In this document: positions 1-9,646 of the stretch, piece after piece
Numbering within the stretch: the stretch's first letter is position 1
Layout of the letters: every line of letters begins with the position of its first letter
From: Akkermansiaceae bacterium
GTDB taxonomy: Bacteria; Verrucomicrobiota; Verrucomicrobiia; Verrucomicrobiales; Akkermansiaceae
NCBI GenBank assembly: GCA_025363295.1
Contig: JANYEC010000044.1
Location: 1 to 61,596, forward strand
Length of the DNA: 61,596 nt
Direction of reading: 5' to 3'
Made by a program: the position numbers and the translations under genes
Notes under the pieces: model-generated
The model's input: the letters and a program-made list of their open reading frames with translations, nothing else
Told to the model about the DNA's origin: nothing
Database searches by the model: none

Positions 1-199
1 CCCTACGCTCCATCAGCCCAAATTCGAGTCCCTCGCCACTTCACCCTTGAATCAACATCCATGATCTCCTATCGATCCGCTGCATCTCTCCACCATAGCT
101 TAGTTTAGCCATTGAGTGGTCGGATTTTCGGGGCCGCCTCAGACTTTCCCTACATGGATTAGACTGGGGAACAAATCCTGCAACAACGCAACTAACACC

Positions 200-2155
200 A
201 TGTCGCCCGCACCCTTCAGCCGTGTTTTCCTCTCAGCAGTCTCTTGCGTCGTGATGGAGGCCGCGGGAGCGGACTATTACGTCAGCACCAGCGGCGCGAA
301 CACGAATCCCGGCACGTTGGCTCAGCCATGGCGCACGATTCAAAAAGCGGCGGACACGGTGGTCGCGGGAGACGTCGTGCACATCCGAGCGGGCACTTAT
401 GCGGAGCGTGTGAGCATCAGCGGCAGGGATGGCACGCTGGCGCAGCCCATCGTTTTTCAACGCTATGTCGGAGACGCCGGGGCGGTGGTGATTGACCAGA
501 CGGGAGTGACGCCGCCGAATGACACCACGGCGCTGCTCACCGTTCAGAACAGCGATTACATCTATCTTAAAAACCTGGAGCTGGCGAACTACAGGACCGC
601 CGGCAGCAACACGCAGCAGCAGGCCCAACTCCCCGCCGGCCTCTACATCACGGGGGACGGCAACGGCATCCAGGTCCTTGGCTGCAAGGTGCACGAAATC
701 TGGCAGAGCAGCGCCACGCTGAATAACTTCAACGCCAACGGTTTCGGCATCGCCGTCTATGGCACGGCGGCTATTCCGGTCAACAACCTGGTGATCGACG
801 GTTGCGAGGTTTATGGGTTGCGGACTGGAGCGAGCGAGTCGGTGGTGCTCAATGGCAACGTGACGAATTTCCGCGTGACCAACAACCGCGTGCACGACTG
901 CAACAACATCGGCATCGACTTCATCGGCTTTGAGGGAACCAATGCCAACACCACGCTCGACCAGGCGCGCAACGGGCTCTGCTCGGGGAACGAGGTTTTC
1001 CGGATCGACTCCAAGTATAACCCGGCCTACGGCGGAAATTTCACCACCGGTGGCGGCAATGGCACCCGCTCGGCACCCGGACTCTACGTGGATGGCGGGA
1101 AGGACATCGTGATGGAGCGCAACCATGTCTATGACTGCAATTTCGCCGTCTCCGTCGGCAGTGAGAATTCGGGCAAGTTCGTCACCGGCGTCATGGTTAG
1201 AAACAATATCCTCCACCACTGCCACGTCGGCGGCATCGTCATCGGCGGCTCGGACGCGGGCAATGGCGGCGCGGACAACTGCTCCTTCAGCCACAACACG
1301 ATTTACGACAACGACACCACCGGCACGGGCGGCGGTCAGGTGATGATCCAGAACTATGTTTCCAATACAACGATCCAGCGGAACCTCATCGCTTCCACCG
1401 CCAGCTTCGCGCAGCTCGTGCTCAAGGACAACACCACTGGCAGCATTACCGCCGGAGCGATTGATTGGAACCTTTACCGCACCAATCCCGGCGCAGATTT
1501 GGAGTTCATCTGGAACGGCACGGCGTACAGCACTTTCGCCAACTGGAAAGCCGCAGCCGCCATCGCCAAAGACGCCCATTCATCCCTCATCACCAGCTCG
1601 CTCGGGCTGACGAACAATGCCCCGACGAACGCCTCACCCGCCACCGACTTCTCCCTGACCAGCACCTCACCCGCCCGCGATGCCGGGGACAGTGAAGCCC
1701 TGCCATTCACTCCGGCCAGCGGGGAAAAAGACTACTTTGGCCAAAGCCGGGTCGCCAATGGCCGCGTGGACATCGGAGCCGACGAATACCTCTCCGCCTG
1801 GCAGGCCTGGCTCGACCTCTATTTCTCGCTCCCCGATGGCGGTGGCGATGCCGACGCCACAGCCGATGCCGACCACGATGGTGCCGCAAACCTGCTGGAA
1901 TACTCCCAGGGAATGACTCCGACCCTGTCCGACGCTCACCTCCTGCCCGGTCTCACCCAAACCGCCGGCGCGATCCAATTCACCTATCGAAAATCGGCCC
2001 CCGAGCTCATCTACACTCTTCAGCAAAGTCAGAACCTCAGCGCCTGGAGTCCCTCGGCGCTTTCCGAACTGGATCTCGGCGGCGGTCATTTCGCGGTGGT
2101 CCTTCCGCAAGCCGCCGCGCCTCAATTCATCCGGCTGAAAGTCACCCAGCCCTGA
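200..2155 (+). CDS. secreted right-handed parallel beta-helix protein
   Basis: Predicted exported protein of 651 residues. I chose the ATG at 200 over an in-frame ATG at 116 because it places a signal peptide (hydrophobic FSRVFLSAVSC, cleavage near AGA-DYYVS) at the N terminus. The body has Asn- and Gly-rich rungs (VTNNRVHDCNN, MVRNNILHHC, FSHNTIYDND) of the Pectate-lyase/NosD-type parallel beta-helix. It is followed by a GQSRVANGRVDIGADEY segment like the choice-of-anchor Q module, a short Asp-rich calcium-binding-like stretch ending NLLEY, and a beta-rich C-terminal domain common in verrucomicrobial exported proteins. The fold suggests binding or cleavage of polysaccharide, but I see no diagnostic catalytic site. 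It stands alone upstream of the suf operon. Confidence 0.8.
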   Translation: MSPAPFSRVFLSAVSCVVMEAAGADYYVSTSGANTNPGTLAQPWRTIQKAADTVVAGDVVHIRAGTYAERVSISGRDGTLAQPIVFQRYVGDAGAVVIDQTGVTPPNDTTALLTVQNSDYIYLKNLELANYRTAGSNTQQQAQLPAGLYITGDGNGIQVLGCKVHEIWQSSATLNNFNANGFGIAVYGTAAIPVNNLVIDGCEVYGLRTGASESVVLNGNVTNFRVTNNRVHDCNNIGIDFIGFEGTNANTTLDQARNGLCSGNEVFRIDSKYNPAYGGNFTTGGGNGTRSAPGLYVDGGKDIVMERNHVYDCNFAVSVGSENSGKFVTGVMVRNNILHHCHVGGIVIGGSDAGNGGADNCSFSHNTIYDNDTTGTGGGQVMIQNYVSNTTIQRNLIASTASFAQLVLKDNTTGSITAGAIDWNLYRTNPGADLEFIWNGTAYSTFANWKAAAAIAKDAHSSLITSSLGLTNNAPTNASPATDFSLTSTSPARDAGDSEALPFTPASGEKDYFGQSRVANGRVDIGADEYLSAWQAWLDLYFSLPDGGGDADATADADHDGAANLLEYSQGMTPTLSDAHLLPGLTQTAGAIQFTYRKSAPELIYTLQQSQNLSAWSPSALSELDLGGGHFAVVLPQAAAPQFIRLKVTQP

Positions 2156-2208
2156 GGATTGGCGGATCCAGGCGCTCAAAATGGAGTCTTTCGGAGTCCT
2201 TAAATTTT

Positions 2209-2235
2209 CAAGAATTATAATTGGAATAGTTCTTG
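2209..2235. promoter_or_regulatory. inverted repeat and Per-box-like operator upstream of the Fur-family gene
   Basis: CAAGAA at 2209-2214 and TTCTTG at 2230-2235 form a perfect 6-bp inverted repeat with a 15-nt AT-rich centre. Inside it, 2215-2229 matches the PerR consensus TTATAATTATTATAA at 11 of 15 positions. It lies just ahead of the Fur-family start, so autoregulation and control of the downstream suf genes is a reasonable inference. Confidence 0.45.
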
Positions 2236-2245
2236 ATATTGATCA

Positions 2246-2698
2246 ATGCGAACCTACTTTCCTGTCGCCATGGTCAGTAAAAATCCAGATCACTCGGTCG
2301 AAATCGAGATCTCCGAGGAAATTTCCGGGCTCCGTATGACGCGCCAGCGCCGGGAAGTTTACCGGATCCTGCAGCAACAACGGAACCATCCGACGGCTAA
2401 CGATGTCTTCATGCGGGTCAAGGATCGCTTGCCGAACATTTCGCTCGCGACCGTTTACAACTGCCTCGAAGCGCTGGTCCAGCACGGCATTATCCGGCAG
2501 GTGAATTTCGACCGCGAATCATCCCGCTACTGCCCGAATCTCAGCGAGCACGGCCATTTTCACGACGCGACGACCGGGGTCATTCACGACGTCAGCTTCA
2601 AGCCGGGCATCAATCTCGCCGATGTGCTCGACCTTCCACCAGGCGCGATCATCGACGGGGTGGAAGTCACCCTGCGCGGCAAACTCGTGACCTCTTGA
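2246..2698 (+). CDS. Fur/PerR-family transcriptional regulator
   Basis: Metal- or peroxide-responsive winged-helix repressor of 150 residues. The DNA-binding part contains [14 protein letters not shown] and the recognition region [16 protein letters not shown], typical of the Fur family. The dimerisation half keeps an HGHFHD metal-binding motif. It lacks the paired CxxC motifs that hold structural zinc in Fur and PerR. ATG at 2270 (MVSKNPD) is an alternative start, which would leave more room after the operator-like repeat. Its position directly ahead of sufC suggests it governs Fe-S cluster assembly in response to iron or oxidative stress. That role is inferred; the family assignment is strong. 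Confidence 0.85.
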   Translation: MRTYFPVAMVSKNPDHSVEIEISEEISGLRMTRQRREVYRILQQQRNHPTANDVFMRVKDRLPNISLATVYNCLEALVQHGIIRQVNFDRESSRYCPNLSEHGHFHDATTGVIHDVSFKPGINLADVLDLPPGAIIDGVEVTLRGKLVTS

Positions 2699-2742
2699 TT
2701 TCCCAAAATTTTTCATCCCTGATTCCCGATCTTCTTCCACAC

Positions 2743-3495
2743 ATGAGTCTACAAATTACCAACCTCCACGCCACTCTCGAAGACGGCACCGAAATTCTAA
2801 AAGGTGTCAATCTCGACATCCCAAAGGGCGAAATCCATGCGATCATGGGACCTAACGGCTCCGGCAAGTCCACGCTCTCGAAGGTGATCGCCGGCCACGA
2901 AAGCTACATCGTCACCGCCGGCTCGGTGATGCAGGACGGTGAGGAAATCCTCGGCAAGTCCATCGACGAACGTTCGCGCGGCGGCATTTTCCTCGCGTTC
3001 CAATATCCATCCGAAGTTCCTGGAGTTTCTAACGCTAACTTCATCCGCGCAGCGCTGCAAGCCCGCCTGCCGAAGGGCGAGGATATCGATGCTGTCGCCT
3101 ATTATAAGAATCTCTACTCAAAAATGGACCACCTCGAAATGGACCGGAAATTCACCGCCCGCGCCGTGAACGAAGGTTTCTCCGGCGGTGAGAAAAAGCG
3201 CAACGAGATCCTGCAAATGATGATGCTCGAACCTGAATACTGCATCCTCGACGAAACCGACTCCGGCCTCGATATCGACGCACTCAAGATCGTCGCCAAG
3301 GGCGTCAACGCCATGCGCTCGCCCGACCGTGGCATGCTCCTCATCACCCACTATCAGCGTCTGCTAGACTACATCAAGCCGGACCACGTCCACGTCATGG
3401 CCGAAGGAAAAATCGTCCGCTCCGGCGGCCCAGAACTTGCTCTCGAACTGGAAAAAGACGGCTACGAGTTCCTCAAGGAACCCGCGCTCGCCTGA
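2743..3495 (+). CDS. sufC: Fe-S cluster assembly ATPase SufC
   Basis: Cytoplasmic ABC-type ATPase of the SufBCD scaffold complex, 250 residues. It has Walker [10 protein letters not shown], the SufC-type signature [14 protein letters not shown], Walker [15 protein letters not shown] and the switch His in [13 protein letters not shown] at 2743 gives the usual SufC N terminus ([10 protein letters not shown]) and is preferred to upstream in-frame codons that overlap the regulator gene. No Shine-Dalgarno sequence is visible; the leader is C/T-rich. It is first of the suf structural genes, followed 13 nt later by a Fic gene rather than directly by sufB. Confidence 0.95.
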   Translation: MSLQITNLHATLEDGTEILKGVNLDIPKGEIHAIMGPNGSGKSTLSKVIAGHESYIVTAGSVMQDGEEILGKSIDERSRGGIFLAFQYPSEVPGVSNANFIRAALQARLPKGEDIDAVAYYKNLYSKMDHLEMDRKFTARAVNEGFSGGEKKRNEILQMMMLEPEYCILDETDSGLDIDALKIVAKGVNAMRSPDRGMLLITHYQRLLDYIKPDHVHVMAEGKIVRSGGPELALELEKDGYEFLKEPALA

Positions 3496-3508
3496 TCGAT
3501 TACCACCC

Positions 3509-4276
3509 ATGACTTCACTCCTTCATCTAACGGAAAAATTGCAGCGGCTCCAGGCACTCCGGCCTTTGGAACCCTCGCAAGTCCGCGCGCTGGAGGAAAA
3601 AGTCGTGGCGGCATTCGAGCTGGAAGTCATCGCGACGAGCAACCAGATCGAAGGCAATTCCCTCAGCTTAAGGGAAACCGAAATGGTGCTGTCGAAAGGA
3701 GTCACCATCGCCGGAAAACCCCTCAAGGACCACCTGGAAGCCCTCAATCTTCACGCGGCTTTCAGTTATTTGAAAACCCTCGTGAAGAATCCAGAACCGG
3801 TCACCGGTCGCCTTGTTCGCGAGCTTCACCAGATGGTTCTCAGCCGGATTGCCGATGAGTGGGCTGGAGTTTATCGAACTGTTCCCGTGAGAATTGCCGG
3901 AGCGAAACACCAGCCACCGCATTTCCTCGACGTGCCGCAGCTGATGGACGAGTGGGAAAATCAAATCATCGCCCCTTCGGCAACTCTTCACCCTGCCCTG
4001 TTAGCGGCGGATGTCCATGAGCGGCTCGTCACCATCCACCCGTTTGTCGATGGCAACGGCCGCACCGCCCGCCTGATGATGAACTTGGTTTTCCTCCGCG
4101 CCGGCTATCCTGCCATCGTGATCCCGTCAGACTCCGCTTCCAGGTTGGCTTATTACGATGCCCTCGAAATGACCCAGACCGGCGAAAAGCCTGAAGCATT
4201 CCGCGATTTTATCGTCAGTGCCGCAGACACCATGCTCGACCGCTACCTCGATACACTAGCTCCCGCATCCTGTTAA
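3509..4276 (+). CDS. Fic-family AMP-transferase-like protein inserted between sufC and sufB
   Basis: Fic/DOC-fold protein of 255 residues. The catalytic loop [12 protein letters not shown] (His177) matches the HxFx(D/E)GNGRxxR motif, so nucleotidyl transfer to a protein hydroxyl is expected. The N-terminal helix carries TSNQIEGNS (about residues 43-51), an S/TxxxEG/N-type inhibitory motif, suggesting an autoinhibited class II Fic. ATG at 3509 is chosen because the longer frame overlaps sufC. The gene splits sufC from sufB in the same direction with short spacers (13 and 23 nt), so it is probably co-transcribed. A paralogue sits at 59439-60173. The target is unknown. Confidence 0.85.
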   Translation: MTSLLHLTEKLQRLQALRPLEPSQVRALEEKVVAAFELEVIATSNQIEGNSLSLRETEMVLSKGVTIAGKPLKDHLEALNLHAAFSYLKTLVKNPEPVTGRLVRELHQMVLSRIADEWAGVYRTVPVRIAGAKHQPPHFLDVPQLMDEWENQIIAPSATLHPALLAADVHERLVTIHPFVDGNGRTARLMMNLVFLRAGYPAIVIPSDSASRLAYYDALEMTQTGEKPEAFRDFIVSAADTMLDRYLDTLAPASC

Positions 4277-4299
4277 AACTTTCCCCCATTCAAACTAAC

Positions 4300-5736
4300 A
4301 TGTCCTACGACACTACAAACGTTCTCGATTTGGAAACCCGCGAGGCGATCAATATAGATCGCTCCAAGGGGGATTTCACGTTCCCGGAACGCAACAAATT
4401 CGACGCTGGCCGCGGTCTCACTTCCGCGACGGTCGATTACATTTCCGACGTGAAAAACGACCCTGACTGGGTCCGTGAATTCCGTCACAAGGCGCTGAAA
4501 GTTTTCCAGGACAAGCCGATGCCCACCAACTGGGCGACGAAGGATCTTGAAAAGATCGATTTTGACATCATCCGCTACTATCTATCCGATGGTGAGAAGC
4601 CAAAGCGTTCATGGGATGATGTGCCAGCCGACGTGTTAGAGACCTTCGAGAGACTTGGCATCCCGCAGCAGGAACGTGCGTTCCTCGCTGGCGTTGAAGC
4701 CCAGTTCGATTCGGAAGCCGCATACTCTAACGTGAAGGAAGAGCTGACGAAACAGGGCGTCATCTTCTGTAACTCCACTGAAGGCCTGAAGGAGCACGAG
4801 GAAATTTTCCGCCCGTGGTTCGGCAAGGTCATTCCGACCGGTGACAACAAATTCTCCGCACTGAACTCCGCGGTCTTCTCCGGCGGTTCCTTCATCTACA
4901 TCCCCAAAGGCCTGAAACTCAAACAACCACTCCAAGCCTATTTCCGCATCAATTCGGAAAACTTCGGCCAGTTCGAGCGCACGCTCATCATCGCCGACGA
5001 AGGGTCTGAGCTGATGTATATGGAAGGTTGCACCGCGCCGAAATTCGAGACTGCCACCCTGCACTCCGCCGTTGTCGAACTCGTCGCACTCAAGGGCGCG
5101 AAGATCCAATACGTGACGGTCCAAAACTGGTCATCTAACGTTTTCAACCTTGTCACCAAGCGCGGCATCGCCATGGAAGACGCGGAAGTTCGATGGATCG
5201 ACTGCAATATCGGCTCACGTCTCACCATGAAATATCCCGGTGTCATCATGAAGGGCAAGCGCGCCCGCGGTGAGGTCATTTCCATCGCCCTCGCCAACAC
5301 CGGCCAGCACCAGGATACCGGCGCGAAGATGATCCACGCCGCCGATGACACGACTTCTAACGTCGTTTCGAAGTCAATTTCCGTCGGCGAAGGTCGTTCC
5401 ACCTATCGCGGCCAAGTCCACATTCCGAAGCATCTCAAGGGATGTAAAAACAACACCGAGTGCGACGCCCTGCTCATCAACAGCCACAGCCGCACCGACA
5501 CCTATCCGGCCATCACGGTCAAAGGCAACCGCCACGCCACGCAGCACGAGGCTTCTGTTAGCCAAGTGTCCGACGAGATGTTGTTCTATATGCAACAACG
5601 CGGCCTCAACCAAGGCCAAGCGATGTCCCTCGCCGTGAATGGCTTCATCAACGACCTCGTCCGCGAGTTCCCGATGGAATACTCCGTCGAACTCAAGCGC
5701 CTCATCGATCTGGAAATGGAAGGCTCGGTAGGCTGA
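4300..5736 (+). CDS. sufB: Fe-S cluster assembly protein SufB
   Basis: Scaffold subunit of the SufBCD complex, 478 residues, normal SufB length. Recognisable stretches include [48 protein letters not shown] and the C-terminal [16 protein letters not shown]. Conserved Cys and His residues of the beta-helix core are present ([17 protein letters not shown]). It assembles nascent Fe-S clusters with SufC and SufD. The upstream sequence is pyrimidine- and A-rich with no Shine-Dalgarno. No SufS desulfurase or SufU/SufE is encoded in the visible operon. Confidence 0.96.
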   Translation: MSYDTTNVLDLETREAINIDRSKGDFTFPERNKFDAGRGLTSATVDYISDVKNDPDWVREFRHKALKVFQDKPMPTNWATKDLEKIDFDIIRYYLSDGEKPKRSWDDVPADVLETFERLGIPQQERAFLAGVEAQFDSEAAYSNVKEELTKQGVIFCNSTEGLKEHEEIFRPWFGKVIPTGDNKFSALNSAVFSGGSFIYIPKGLKLKQPLQAYFRINSENFGQFERTLIIADEGSELMYMEGCTAPKFETATLHSAVVELVALKGAKIQYVTVQNWSSNVFNLVTKRGIAMEDAEVRWIDCNIGSRLTMKYPGVIMKGKRARGEVISIALANTGQHQDTGAKMIHAADDTTSNVVSKSISVGEGRSTYRGQVHIPKHLKGCKNNTECDALLINSHSRTDTYPAITVKGNRHATQHEASVSQVSDEMLFYMQQRGLNQGQAMSLAVNGFINDLVREFPMEYSVELKRLIDLEMEGSVG

Positions 5737-5748
5737 TCGATTTTTCCC

Positions 5749-6126
5749 ATGAAATCACTACGCCAGGGTCCGGTTCACGTGAGCTTCGCCACCCATGAGG
5801 AGAACGAAGCGGCGACTGCCGCCTATTGGAAATCTAAAACACCTAAACAAAGGCTGGAGGCTCTGGCACTTCTTCGCTCCCAAAAACACGAAAGCTCCGA
5901 TGAAACACGCATGATCCAGTTTGGGGTTCCGCCCTATCGGATCGATATTCTCGTGAAAATCCGTGGAGTCGATTTTGAGGAGGCCTATCCCCGCATTGAA
6001 ATGCTTCCGCTTGGAGGAACCAATGTCCCGTTCATCGGACTGGAAGATTTGAAACAAAACAAAAAGGCCACCGGTCGCCATCAGGACCTAGGCGACCTTG
6101 AAGCACTCGAACGACTCAACGACTAA
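5749..6126 (+). pseudogene. in-frame fusion remnant of a small partner protein and a nucleotidyltransferase tail
   Basis: An open frame of 125 residues that looks like two pieces of a two-gene unit. Residues 1-50 (AAYWKSKTPKQRLEALALLR) resemble the small protein often encoded just ahead of DUF6036-type nucleotidyltransferases. Residues from about 55 (FGVPPYRIDILVKIRGV to GLEDLKQNKKATGRHQDLGDLEALE) resemble the C-terminal half of the nucleotidyltransferase itself. The catalytic N-terminal part (GSxxD region) is missing, so an internal deletion that fused the genes is likely. The frame is intact and may still be expressed. It lies between sufB and sufD with spacers of about 12 nt. Family names are from memory of typical sequences. 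Confidence 0.6.
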
Positions 6127-6137
6127 TTCTCTTTCCC

Positions 6138-7442
6138 ATGTCCACCACTCTCGAAATGCCATCTCTTCTCGAAACCGCTCCGGAAACACCGGCCTACCTT
6201 CCCGCTTGGTTCGCCAAACGCCAGCAAGCCGCCTGGCTGCGTTTCCTCGCCACCCCCGCTCCCAAGCGCGGGGATGAAACCTGGCGCTTCTCCACTATCA
6301 AACAGCTCGATTTCTCCGGTTTTCAAAAAGCTCCCGCCACTGGCGTAAACGACCTAATCGAACGCTCCACGGGCCTTGAATCCCCTGCCGCGAAACTCAT
6401 CTTCGTGAACGACGAACTCGTCCATGTGGAATCGCATTTGCCGGAAGGCGTGATCTGTGTGCCGCTTGCCGAAGCACTCGTTTCCCACAGCGATCTTGTG
6501 CAGTCGCATTTCATGAAACAGGAAACGCGGCTCGGCTCGGCCAAGTTCGCCGCACTGCATGAGGCTTCTCTAACGAACGGCCTGTTCGTTCATGTTTCCG
6601 ATAACCTGGAAATCGAAGGCACCATCGAAGTGCACCATTGGATCACGGGTGAAAACACGGTTGTTTTCCCTCACACGCTCATCGTCACCGGGACAAGTTC
6701 GAAAGTCCGCGTGGTGGATCTTTTCCGCTCGGCGGATGAATTGCAGCCTGGCCTCGCCATTGCTTTTAACGACCTTTGCGCAGGACAAAATTCAAAGCTC
6801 GATTACGTCGCCATCCAGGCTTTCAACGAAGTCACGCGTGTGATCCAGATTAACGAGACCGCCACTTTCCGCGATGCTTCCGCCATCGGATTCATTCTCA
6901 ACACGGGCGCATCCTGGGCACGCAACGAATCACTCTCCCGCCTCGAAGGCCCCGGTTCACGCTCAGACATGCTTTCCGTTAGCATACCCGCTCACTTACA
7001 GGAATATGATCAACGCACTTTTCAACACCACGTTTCGGAAGGGGCCTACTCGGATCTGTTATATAAAAATTCCCTTTACGACGACTCCCGCACCATCTTC
7101 TCCGGGCTTATCTTCGTGGATGAAGGGGCGCACCACACCGATGCCTATCAGACCTGCCGCAACCTCCTCATGAGTGACACCTGCGAGGCGAACTCGATGC
7201 CGGGCCTAGAAATCAACGCCGACCAAGTGAAATGCTCGCACGGCAGCACCTCCTCCCAGATCAGTGACGAGGAGATCTTCTATCTCTGCGCCCGCGGAAT
7301 CAACCCTGCCAACGCCCGCCAGCTCATCGCCCGCGGCTTCTCGGTGGATGTTGTAGAGCGTTTGAAGAGTGACGACGTCGAGGAACTCGTTCTGAAATTC
7401 ATCGACAAAAAGTTCGATCACGTCTCCTCGCGCGGCGCATGA
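6138..7442 (+). CDS. sufD: Fe-S cluster assembly protein SufD
   Basis: Third subunit of the SufBCD scaffold, 434 residues. The N-terminal helical part (AWFAKRQQAAWLRFLATPAP) is followed by the beta-helix core. The C terminus carries the SufD/SufB signature with the conserved His and Cys (DQVKCSHGSTSSQISDEE, LCARGINPANARQLIARGF). It partners SufB and SufC in cluster assembly and iron acquisition. It ends the suf operon and is convergent with the next gene, with a 15-nt gap and no clear terminator. Confidence 0.95.
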   Translation: MSTTLEMPSLLETAPETPAYLPAWFAKRQQAAWLRFLATPAPKRGDETWRFSTIKQLDFSGFQKAPATGVNDLIERSTGLESPAAKLIFVNDELVHVESHLPEGVICVPLAEALVSHSDLVQSHFMKQETRLGSAKFAALHEASLTNGLFVHVSDNLEIEGTIEVHHWITGENTVVFPHTLIVTGTSSKVRVVDLFRSADELQPGLAIAFNDLCAGQNSKLDYVAIQAFNEVTRVIQINETATFRDASAIGFILNTGASWARNESLSRLEGPGSRSDMLSVSIPAHLQEYDQRTFQHHVSEGAYSDLLYKNSLYDDSRTIFSGLIFVDEGAHHTDAYQTCRNLLMSDTCEANSMPGLEINADQVKCSHGSTSSQISDEEIFYLCARGINPANARQLIARGFSVDVVERLKSDDVEELVLKFIDKKFDHVSSRGA

Positions 7443-7457
7443 ATAAGCGGCAATCTC

Positions 7458-9254
7458 TCATTTTTTCCCACGAAGCTGCAGAACGTAATCCCTGAGGGTG
7501 AGGATTTCCGCGTCGGCGAGAGTTTCGTGGCCGGGCATGTCGGTGACGGGCAGGCCGAACCTGATGATACGGGCAACCCGCAAACCAAGATCCTCGCTCG
7601 GGGGCGTCCAGACAAACGGGCCAGTGGCCAGGTTCGCCGGTTTGCGGGGGAGATCCAATGAAAGAGGACCATTACCAAGTCCTTCAGGCCCGTGACAGGC
7701 GGCGCAGTGGGTGGAGAAAAGCTTCTTGCCGTCCTGTCCGCCCAGGTTGCCGGCTGGATTCCAAGCGAAGGCCCGCGCCATGACATCCGCCATGTGAGCG
7801 GTGCCGGATTGTTTCAGATAAGCCACAAGATCGTCGCCTTTTCCGCTTTCAAATAGATAGGCGTAGGACGGCATGGTGCTGTCGGGCGCGAGTGTTCGTG
7901 GCTGGATGAAATGGAGCTTCAGCCAGGCCTCTGACCGGCGGGCACCGACATTCGTTAGATCAGGCCCCTGACGGCGGTTGCCGATGAGCACCGGCTCGCC
8001 TTTCAAAACATCCCCCGGCGGGCGGACAGGACCCCAGGTTTCCTCATCCGGTGAGCCGGGGCGGACGTATTGCGAGTGGCAATGGATACAGCCTTCCGCC
8101 AGATAGACCCGCCGCCCTCGCTCCGCCGCAAGGGTCACAACAGCACCTGGTTGGGGAAACGCTACGACGGCCAAAACGACCGCCCCCACGGCAGTGAGAG
8201 GCCGCCAGTGCCTCCGATCTGCAAACACCATCACGCCCGCGACCACCGCTCCAGCGACGGTCACGAAAAGCGGAGGCACCGTTCGCAAGGTCTGCGCCAT
8301 GCCGATGCCGTTAGCCGACCCGAACCACCCGGCGATCGAAAACAACCAAGCCGCCCGCCACGCCGCCGGACCCCGGCCGTCCGCTCCAGAATACCCGCCA
8401 GGCCAGGCAACCAGCGCCGTCGAGTAAAGAGAGACCGCCGCCGGATAGATCCAGCCGGAAAAATGGCGCGTCGATTCCTTATTCACCGCCAGCGCCGCCA
8501 CGGCCAGCAGCGCCCAGGCAAGTCCCGGCAGCACCTTCGCTCCGCCCTTTCTCAGCCACAATCCGGCGATGATCGCGAAGACCAGATGCACCGCCGCGTT
8601 CCGCCAAAGCATTCCCGCGCCCCAAGTGCCGGATTTAAAACCCTCCACATGCTGGATGATGAAAAACGCCGCCGAGTCCATCCACACCAGCGCGGTAAAA
8701 ATCGCCACCGCACCCCAAAATGGGAAAATTCTCAACGTCTTCCGTACCTTCCACTCTGTTTGCGAAGGCACGGCTGCCAGTCCGATCAACGCGAACACCG
8801 CACCCGTCCGCGCCTGGCATTCCGGTGGGTGCATGAAAATCGCAGGGATATTGCACAACGCGTAACCCAGACCAGTCTCCAAACCCACCCACGCCACACC
8901 GCACCATGCAGGCACCAACGCGGCCAGCATGGTCGTCGCGACACCAAGTGCCAGCCCCGTCGCCACAGCCACCGCAACCGCGCCGGGCATCGCACTGAAA
9001 TACGGAGCCGCCGCCGCCGCAACCGCCGCCAACCCCAATGCGCGGCGGATCATTAACGGGGAGGCTCCGCACCATGCTGCTAGAAATCCACCTGACACGC
9101 CAGCCACCGCCATCGCCCCGAGCGCCACCCTTTCCTCCACGAGCCCCGCGCCTCCGACCCGCAGCAGCTCCACGAAAGCAAACTGCGCGAAGATCAGGAA
9201 AAACCCGTAAACCGCCGCGACCACAACCGCCGCGCGAAGTGAGATCCACTTCAT
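7458..9254 (-). CDS. 12-TM MFS-like domain fused to CcoO-like and second cytochrome c domains
   Basis: Membrane redox protein of 598 residues, last gene of a seven-gene operon. Residues 1 to about 370 form some twelve hydrophobic segments in two groups, MFS-like in appearance but without a substrate motif I recognise. Then comes CIHCHSQYVRPG (CxxCH at 389-393), the wording of the CcoO/FixO subunit of cbb3 oxidases, with a likely axial Met in DSTMPSY. A second heme c site CAACHG (517-521) follows, with MPGH as likely Met ligand. The protein would carry two hemes c on the outer face. The start at 9254 overlaps the preceding gene by 4 nt (ATGA). It resembles a CcoO-CcoP fusion anchored by a transporter-like domain. 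Confidence 0.8.
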   Translation of the reverse strand: MKWISLRAAVVVAAVYGFFLIFAQFAFVELLRVGGAGLVEERVALGAMAVAGVSGGFLAAWCGASPLMIRRALGLAAVAAAAAPYFSAMPGAVAVAVATGLALGVATTMLAALVPAWCGVAWVGLETGLGYALCNIPAIFMHPPECQARTGAVFALIGLAAVPSQTEWKVRKTLRIFPFWGAVAIFTALVWMDSAAFFIIQHVEGFKSGTWGAGMLWRNAAVHLVFAIIAGLWLRKGGAKVLPGLAWALLAVAALAVNKESTRHFSGWIYPAAVSLYSTALVAWPGGYSGADGRGPAAWRAAWLFSIAGWFGSANGIGMAQTLRTVPPLFVTVAGAVVAGVMVFADRRHWRPLTAVGAVVLAVVAFPQPGAVVTLAAERGRRVYLAEGCIHCHSQYVRPGSPDEETWGPVRPPGDVLKGEPVLIGNRRQGPDLTNVGARRSEAWLKLHFIQPRTLAPDSTMPSYAYLFESGKGDDLVAYLKQSGTAHMADVMARAFAWNPAGNLGGQDGKKLFSTHCAACHGPEGLGNGPLSLDLPRKPANLATGPFVWTPPSEDLGLRVARIIRFGLPVTDMPGHETLADAEILTLRDYVLQLRGKK

Positions 9255-9646
9255 TCGGGAACCTCCTTCCACCAGCCATTCCTGAGAATTACGATCTGCA
9301 CCAGACCGACCAATCCATCGGAAATTCCGACCAATCCCCACGCGACCGCCAGCCCGCCCGACACAATATTTACCGTGATAAAAAGTGCCACGCACATCCT
9401 CACCAACGCGGTAAACGCCCACACCGCCTCGCCCCCTCCCCGGCGGCCCAACGCCATCGGGTAACTGAGTCCGACGGACATCACAAACACCCCGATCCAA
9501 CTCAAAAATACAAGCGCGTCACGGGAAGGTTCCGGAATTCCCAGCGGCCCGAGGACCACGGACGGCGCGACGATGAGCAGCATCCCGGTCAGTGCGTCCA
9601 TCACCCCCACCGCGATGCTCCAGTACCTTATAAATCTGATTTTCAT
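9251..9646 (-). CDS. small four-TM membrane protein of the redox operon
   Basis: 131 residues with about four hydrophobic stretches (SIAVGVMDALTGMLLIVA, ALVFLSWIGVFVMSVGL, ALVRMCVALFITVNIV, LVGISDGLVGLVQIVIL). No cofactor-binding motif is evident and I do not recognise the family. Both ends overlap the neighbouring genes by 4 nt (ATGA arrangement), which implies translational coupling and a role as an accessory subunit or assembly factor of the complex formed by the CcoN-like and cytochrome c fusion proteins. Start ATG at 9646 is set by this coupling. Confidence 0.7.
   Translation of the reverse strand: MKIRFIRYWSIAVGVMDALTGMLLIVAPSVVLGPLGIPEPSRDALVFLSWIGVFVMSVGLSYPMALGRRGGGEAVWAFTALVRMCVALFITVNIVSGGLAVAWGLVGISDGLVGLVQIVILRNGWWKEVPE

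Noticed and set aside
233..1579. Long minus-strand open frame (448 codons) opposite the beta-helix gene
   Set aside because: Antisense shadow in GC-rich DNA: low-complexity Val/Ala/Arg/His-rich product, no motif, and the plus-strand protein is clearly real.
8070..9056. Long plus-strand open frame opposite the cytochrome fusion gene
   Set aside because: Arg/His/Pro-rich shadow of a real coding region; no recognisable domain.
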